In this document: positions 61,813 through 64,000 of the stretch, in pieces
Numbering within the stretch: the first letter of the stretch is position 1
Layout of the letters: the number at the start of each line of letters is the position of its first letter
DNA from: Lentzea aerocolonigenes
GTDB taxonomy: Bacteria; Actinomycetota; Actinomycetes; Mycobacteriales; Pseudonocardiaceae
NCBI RefSeq assembly: GCF_000974445.1
Contig: NZ_BBOJ01000003.1
Span: forward strand, 406,266-470,265
Direction of reading: 5' to 3'
Length of the DNA: 64,000 nucleotides
The notes under the pieces: generated by a model
Seen by the model: only the letters and a program-made list of their open reading frames with translations
The model's database searches: none
Told to the model about the DNA's origin: nothing
Program-made: the position numbers and the translations under genes

Positions 61813-62668
61813 CGCGGTACCTCCGGGTGCGGCCACGGGTTCGCGACGCACGTCCTGCCGTCGCGCGGGATGCGCGGGCCCTGAGGTGCGGTGGCGGTGA
61901 TCGCGGCGAGCTCGTCGTTGGAGACGGAGAACGTCTGCTGCATCATCACCGGCGCGGGAGCACCGTTGGCGGGGCAGGGTTCGTGGCCGTGGCCGAGGAA
62001 GTGGCCGATCTCGTGGTTGATCAGGTAGTTCCGGTAGCCTTCCAGGTCACCGGCGAACGACTCGGCGCCGCGGAACCACCGCGGCGCGCTCACGTACACA
62101 GCGCCGTTCAGGTAGCACGAGGTGTCGTAGGGCAGGGCGAGCCCGCAGGTCGCCCGGGCCGTTTCCGTTGCGGTGAGCCGGATCCGCACGTCCGGCTGCG
62201 TCACGTCCACGCGGCGGAAGGCGACGTCACCGGACGCGATCCAGCCCGCGGGTCGGCCAGAGCCCGGTCCACGGCCGCGGCGAACGGGTGCTGGGCCTGC
62301 GGAGCCACGACGCCCTGTTCGACCTCCACGGAGTAGGTCCGCACGCGGCCGGCGCCGACCTGCGCGGTCGTGCCCGCGACGGTCCGCCACCAGCCTTCGC
62401 CCTGGGAGCGCACCGGTTCCCCCGGCGGCAGCTCGGGACCTGGCCTGCGCGCGGCCTGAGCTGCCACGGCGGCGCTGGACGACGGTGGTGGAGTCGACGG
62501 CGGCGGCGAAGTCCTCACGGAGATGCTCGCCACCACGGGCGGAACCCGCGGCTGGGCGACGTCCTGGTGTTGCGGCGGCGGAGGAACGGGCCAGCTCTTC
62601 AGCAGACCGATGGTCACCCCTGCCAGCATCGCGGCGAAGACGTACATGACGATTCTGCCGATGGTCAT
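61809..62668 (-). pseudogene. DUF3152 protein, frame-shifted
   Basis: ATG at 62668 begins MTIGRIVMYVFAAMLAGVTI, a membrane anchor, a Pro-rich linker, then TYSVEVEQGVV and ALADPR. The expected continuation GWIASGDVAFRRVD lies in a different frame from about 62248; it continues to a zinc-type NHEIGHFLGHGHEPC motif and the final CVANPWPHPE, ending at 61809. A single missing base in the G-run near 62244-62252 explains it. Either a recent mutation or an assembly error; the rest is intact. Confidence 0.75.
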
Positions 62669-62696
62669 GTGAGCACTCCCCCTGTCACGAGCACGA

Positions 62697-63402
62697 TCAC
62701 GAGCAGCTGAACAACACCGGGCAGGTCGCTTGGTGCAGCGCCGCCCGCGCCGCCGGTTGAAGTCCTTCCGCCGGTGCGCGTTCCCGGCCCGACACCACGA
62801 GCAGGTCGCTCGGGAACGACCGCACCTCGTCGGCCACGGACCCTGGTTTCGCGCACGAGCTCGACGATCACGCCGGGACAGGCGGCGTGGACGAGGTCGG
62901 CGGTGGCGTCGAGCGCGTCGGCGCCACCCGCGTACGGACGTGTCAGCACCCTCAGGCGGGTCGCGCCGCGCGCTCGGCAGAACGTGATCGCCCGGCGCAG
63001 CACGCCCTCTCCCCCGACGGGATCGGTCACCGCGGTCACCACCCCGTGGCACCCGGCGAGCGCGGCGTTCGAGCCGCCCAGGACGACGACGTCGCGGAGG
63101 TCGCGGCCCGCGAGCGGCGGCGCGGTCACGGCGCAGTCCCGGGAGATGACCACCAGCCCGCCTTCCCAGCGGGCCAGGTGGTGGTCGTGGTGTTCGATGT
63201 GGACGGACAGGTCCGGGTGCTCCGCCAGCAGAGCCGCGACGTCGGCGTGCGCGGGGTCGTTCTCCGCGGCGGCGTGCACCACCAGGCCAACACCCAGCGC
63301 AGACGCACACGCGGCGGCCCACCGGACACCGGCGGCACCGCAGTCGCGGACGTCGACGAGCACACAGGTGGCGGTGACGGGTTCGGGAGCGAGGGCGGTC
63401 AT
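62697..63402 (-). pseudogene. Universal-stress-type protein, frame-shifted
   Basis: ATG 63402 starts a frame with VLVDVRDCGAAGVRWAAAC, the USP-like VVLGGSNAALAGCHG, and VIVELVRET. The natural ending (GSVADEVRSFPSDLLVVSG...CPVLFSCS-stop at 62697) is in another frame from about 62845. Reading on without the shift gives an Arg/Gly-rich tail to 62665, which looks artificial. A +1 change near 62838-62848 explains it. ATGA overlap with the preceding coiled-coil gene. Confidence 0.65.
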
Positions 63403-63710
63403 CGTGTCACGCTCTGCACGTCTGTCCGTTCGACAGCGGTGAGAACGGGTTCGCCGTGCCGGGGCAGCGGCAGGTTTGGCGTGGTCGCGACCTCGTCGTA
63501 CCAGTGGTCCAGCAACCGTTGCCGCTCAGCCAGATCGGCGAGCATGAGCCGGGACTGCTCCAGCGCCTCGCCGACGATCTCCCTGGCGCGCCGGTTCGCC
63601 TCGGCCAACCGGCGCTGGGACTCCTGTTCAGCTTCGTCGAGCAGGCGGGCCGCGTTCTTCTCCCGAGTGCGGGCGCCGGCCTCGATCTCCTCGGCCTTCT
63701 GCCTCGCCAC
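63399..63710 (-). CDS. Coiled-coil protein (DivIVA-like helix)
   Basis: 103 aa, almost entirely helical heptads (RTREKNAARLLDEAEQE, RRLAEANRRAREIVGEALEQ). It ends with a short Pro-containing tail. GTG at 63710 is the only start available, with no ribosome site; the true start may lie elsewhere. Overlaps the USP-type gene as ATGA. Confidence 0.5.
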   Translation of the reverse strand: MARQKAEEIEAGARTREKNAARLLDEAEQESQRRLAEANRRAREIVGEALEQSRLMLADLAERQRLLDHWYDEVATTPNLPLPRHGEPVLTAVERTDVQSVTR

Positions 63711-63947
63711 GTGCCGGACGTGGTCGGGTCGGACGTAGGCCGGGCGACGGCGGTGCTGCGGGAGGCGGGCTACCCGGTGACGACCGTGCAGGTCAATTGG
63801 CCGCGGCCACCTGGGGCGGTGGTGGCGCAGACGCCGCAGGGGATCGCGTTCTGGGGCACCGCGGTGACGTTGTCGGTCAGCAGCGGGGCGCCGCCGGCCG
63901 ATGCCGCGCCGCCGGTGGACGCGGCTTCGGTGCCGCCCACGAGCTGA
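63711..63947 (+). CDS. Single PASTA-domain fragment or small PASTA protein
   Basis: 78 aa from a GTG at 63711: VPDVVGSDVGRATAVLREAG, then PPGAVVAQTPQG and VTLSVSSG, a complete PASTA domain of the kind that binds peptidoglycan. A Pro/Ala tail ends at 63947. It starts on the same CACGTG that carries the opposite coiled-coil start, with no ribosome site. It may be the 3' part of a gene whose 5' part is lost or shifted. Confidence 0.4.
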   Translation: MPDVVGSDVGRATAVLREAGYPVTTVQVNWPRPPGAVVAQTPQGIAFWGTAVTLSVSSGAPPADAAPPVDAASVPPTS

Positions 63948-64000
63948 CCGGAGTCGTGTGCCGGGAAGAGGGAGTGGCGTAACGGGAAGCCGGGTGGCGT

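Noticed and set aside
1..64000. Insertion sequences, phage genes, tRNA or rRNA genes
   Set aside because: No transposase, integrase, terminal inverted repeat pair, or RNA-gene signature was recognised on either strand by reading.

Overview
This is high-GC actinobacterial DNA: G/C-rich third codon positions, many GTG starts, many 4-base stop/start overlaps, and families typical of Actinobacteria (AfsR/SARP regulator, DUF5999, GAF-ANTAR, Rph, RsbW-like kinase). The mix suggests a Pseudonocardiaceae-like genus such as Lentzea or Saccharothrix. That is an inference; no rRNA or other taxonomic marker is present. I see no tRNA, rRNA, CRISPR array, transposase or phage gene.

Left block (1-16.7 kb) looks like part of a specialised-metabolite cluster built on aminobenzoate plus nitrite. 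On the minus strand are a class II DAHP synthase cut by the window edge, a fumarase/aspartase-superfamily lyase and a large FAD/NAD(P)-binding monooxygenase. The last two resemble the CreD/CreE pair that releases nitrous acid from aspartate. Divergently, a small membrane protein is followed by a fused aminodeoxychorismate synthase (PIKGT motif), two different adenylate-forming enzymes, a class A flavin hydroxylase and an ADC-lyase-like enzyme. Together they would make p-aminobenzoate, hydroxylate and activate it, and could diazotise it. An AhpD-like protein, an AlkZ-like DNA glycosylase (possible self-protection) and an AfsR-like activator follow.

Middle-left block (17.3-29.7 kb) looks like a metallophore system. 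It has a His-rich repeat protein, a Zur-like operator, and a tightly coupled operon: ATP-grasp ligase, Rossmann-like DUF364-type protein, PLP cysteine-synthase-like enzyme, enolase-superfamily epimerase, MFS exporter, methyltransferase, nickel/peptide-type ABC importer, GNAT and a Fur-family repressor. Nearly every junction is an ATGA or GTGA overlap. In this operon and in the pab operon, several junctions carry a duplicated stop/start segment that creates a miniature ORF.

Central region (29.7-53.1 kb) is chromosomal accessory content: a LuxR-type ATPase regulator, an ECF sigma factor with a SnoaL tail, two MFS/oxidoreductase loci with TetR control, a rifampin phosphotransferase gene with its rifamycin-associated element, a trypsin-like protease, an ECF sigma/membrane-protein pair, a LacI-controlled GH42 beta-galactosidase, and a carboxylate-amine ligase fused to a STAS domain.

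Right block (53.2-64 kb) looks like a general stress/regulatory neighbourhood. It has two GAF-ANTAR proteins each near a related glycosyltransferase, a STAS antagonist, an RsbW-like kinase, an LigD-type ligase-polymerase, a universal stress protein and a DUF3152 protein. Stress-sigma-like GTTT/GGGTA promoters are visible. Three genes in the window (DUF4326, DUF3152, USP) are frame-shifted, which may be real decay or assembly indels.
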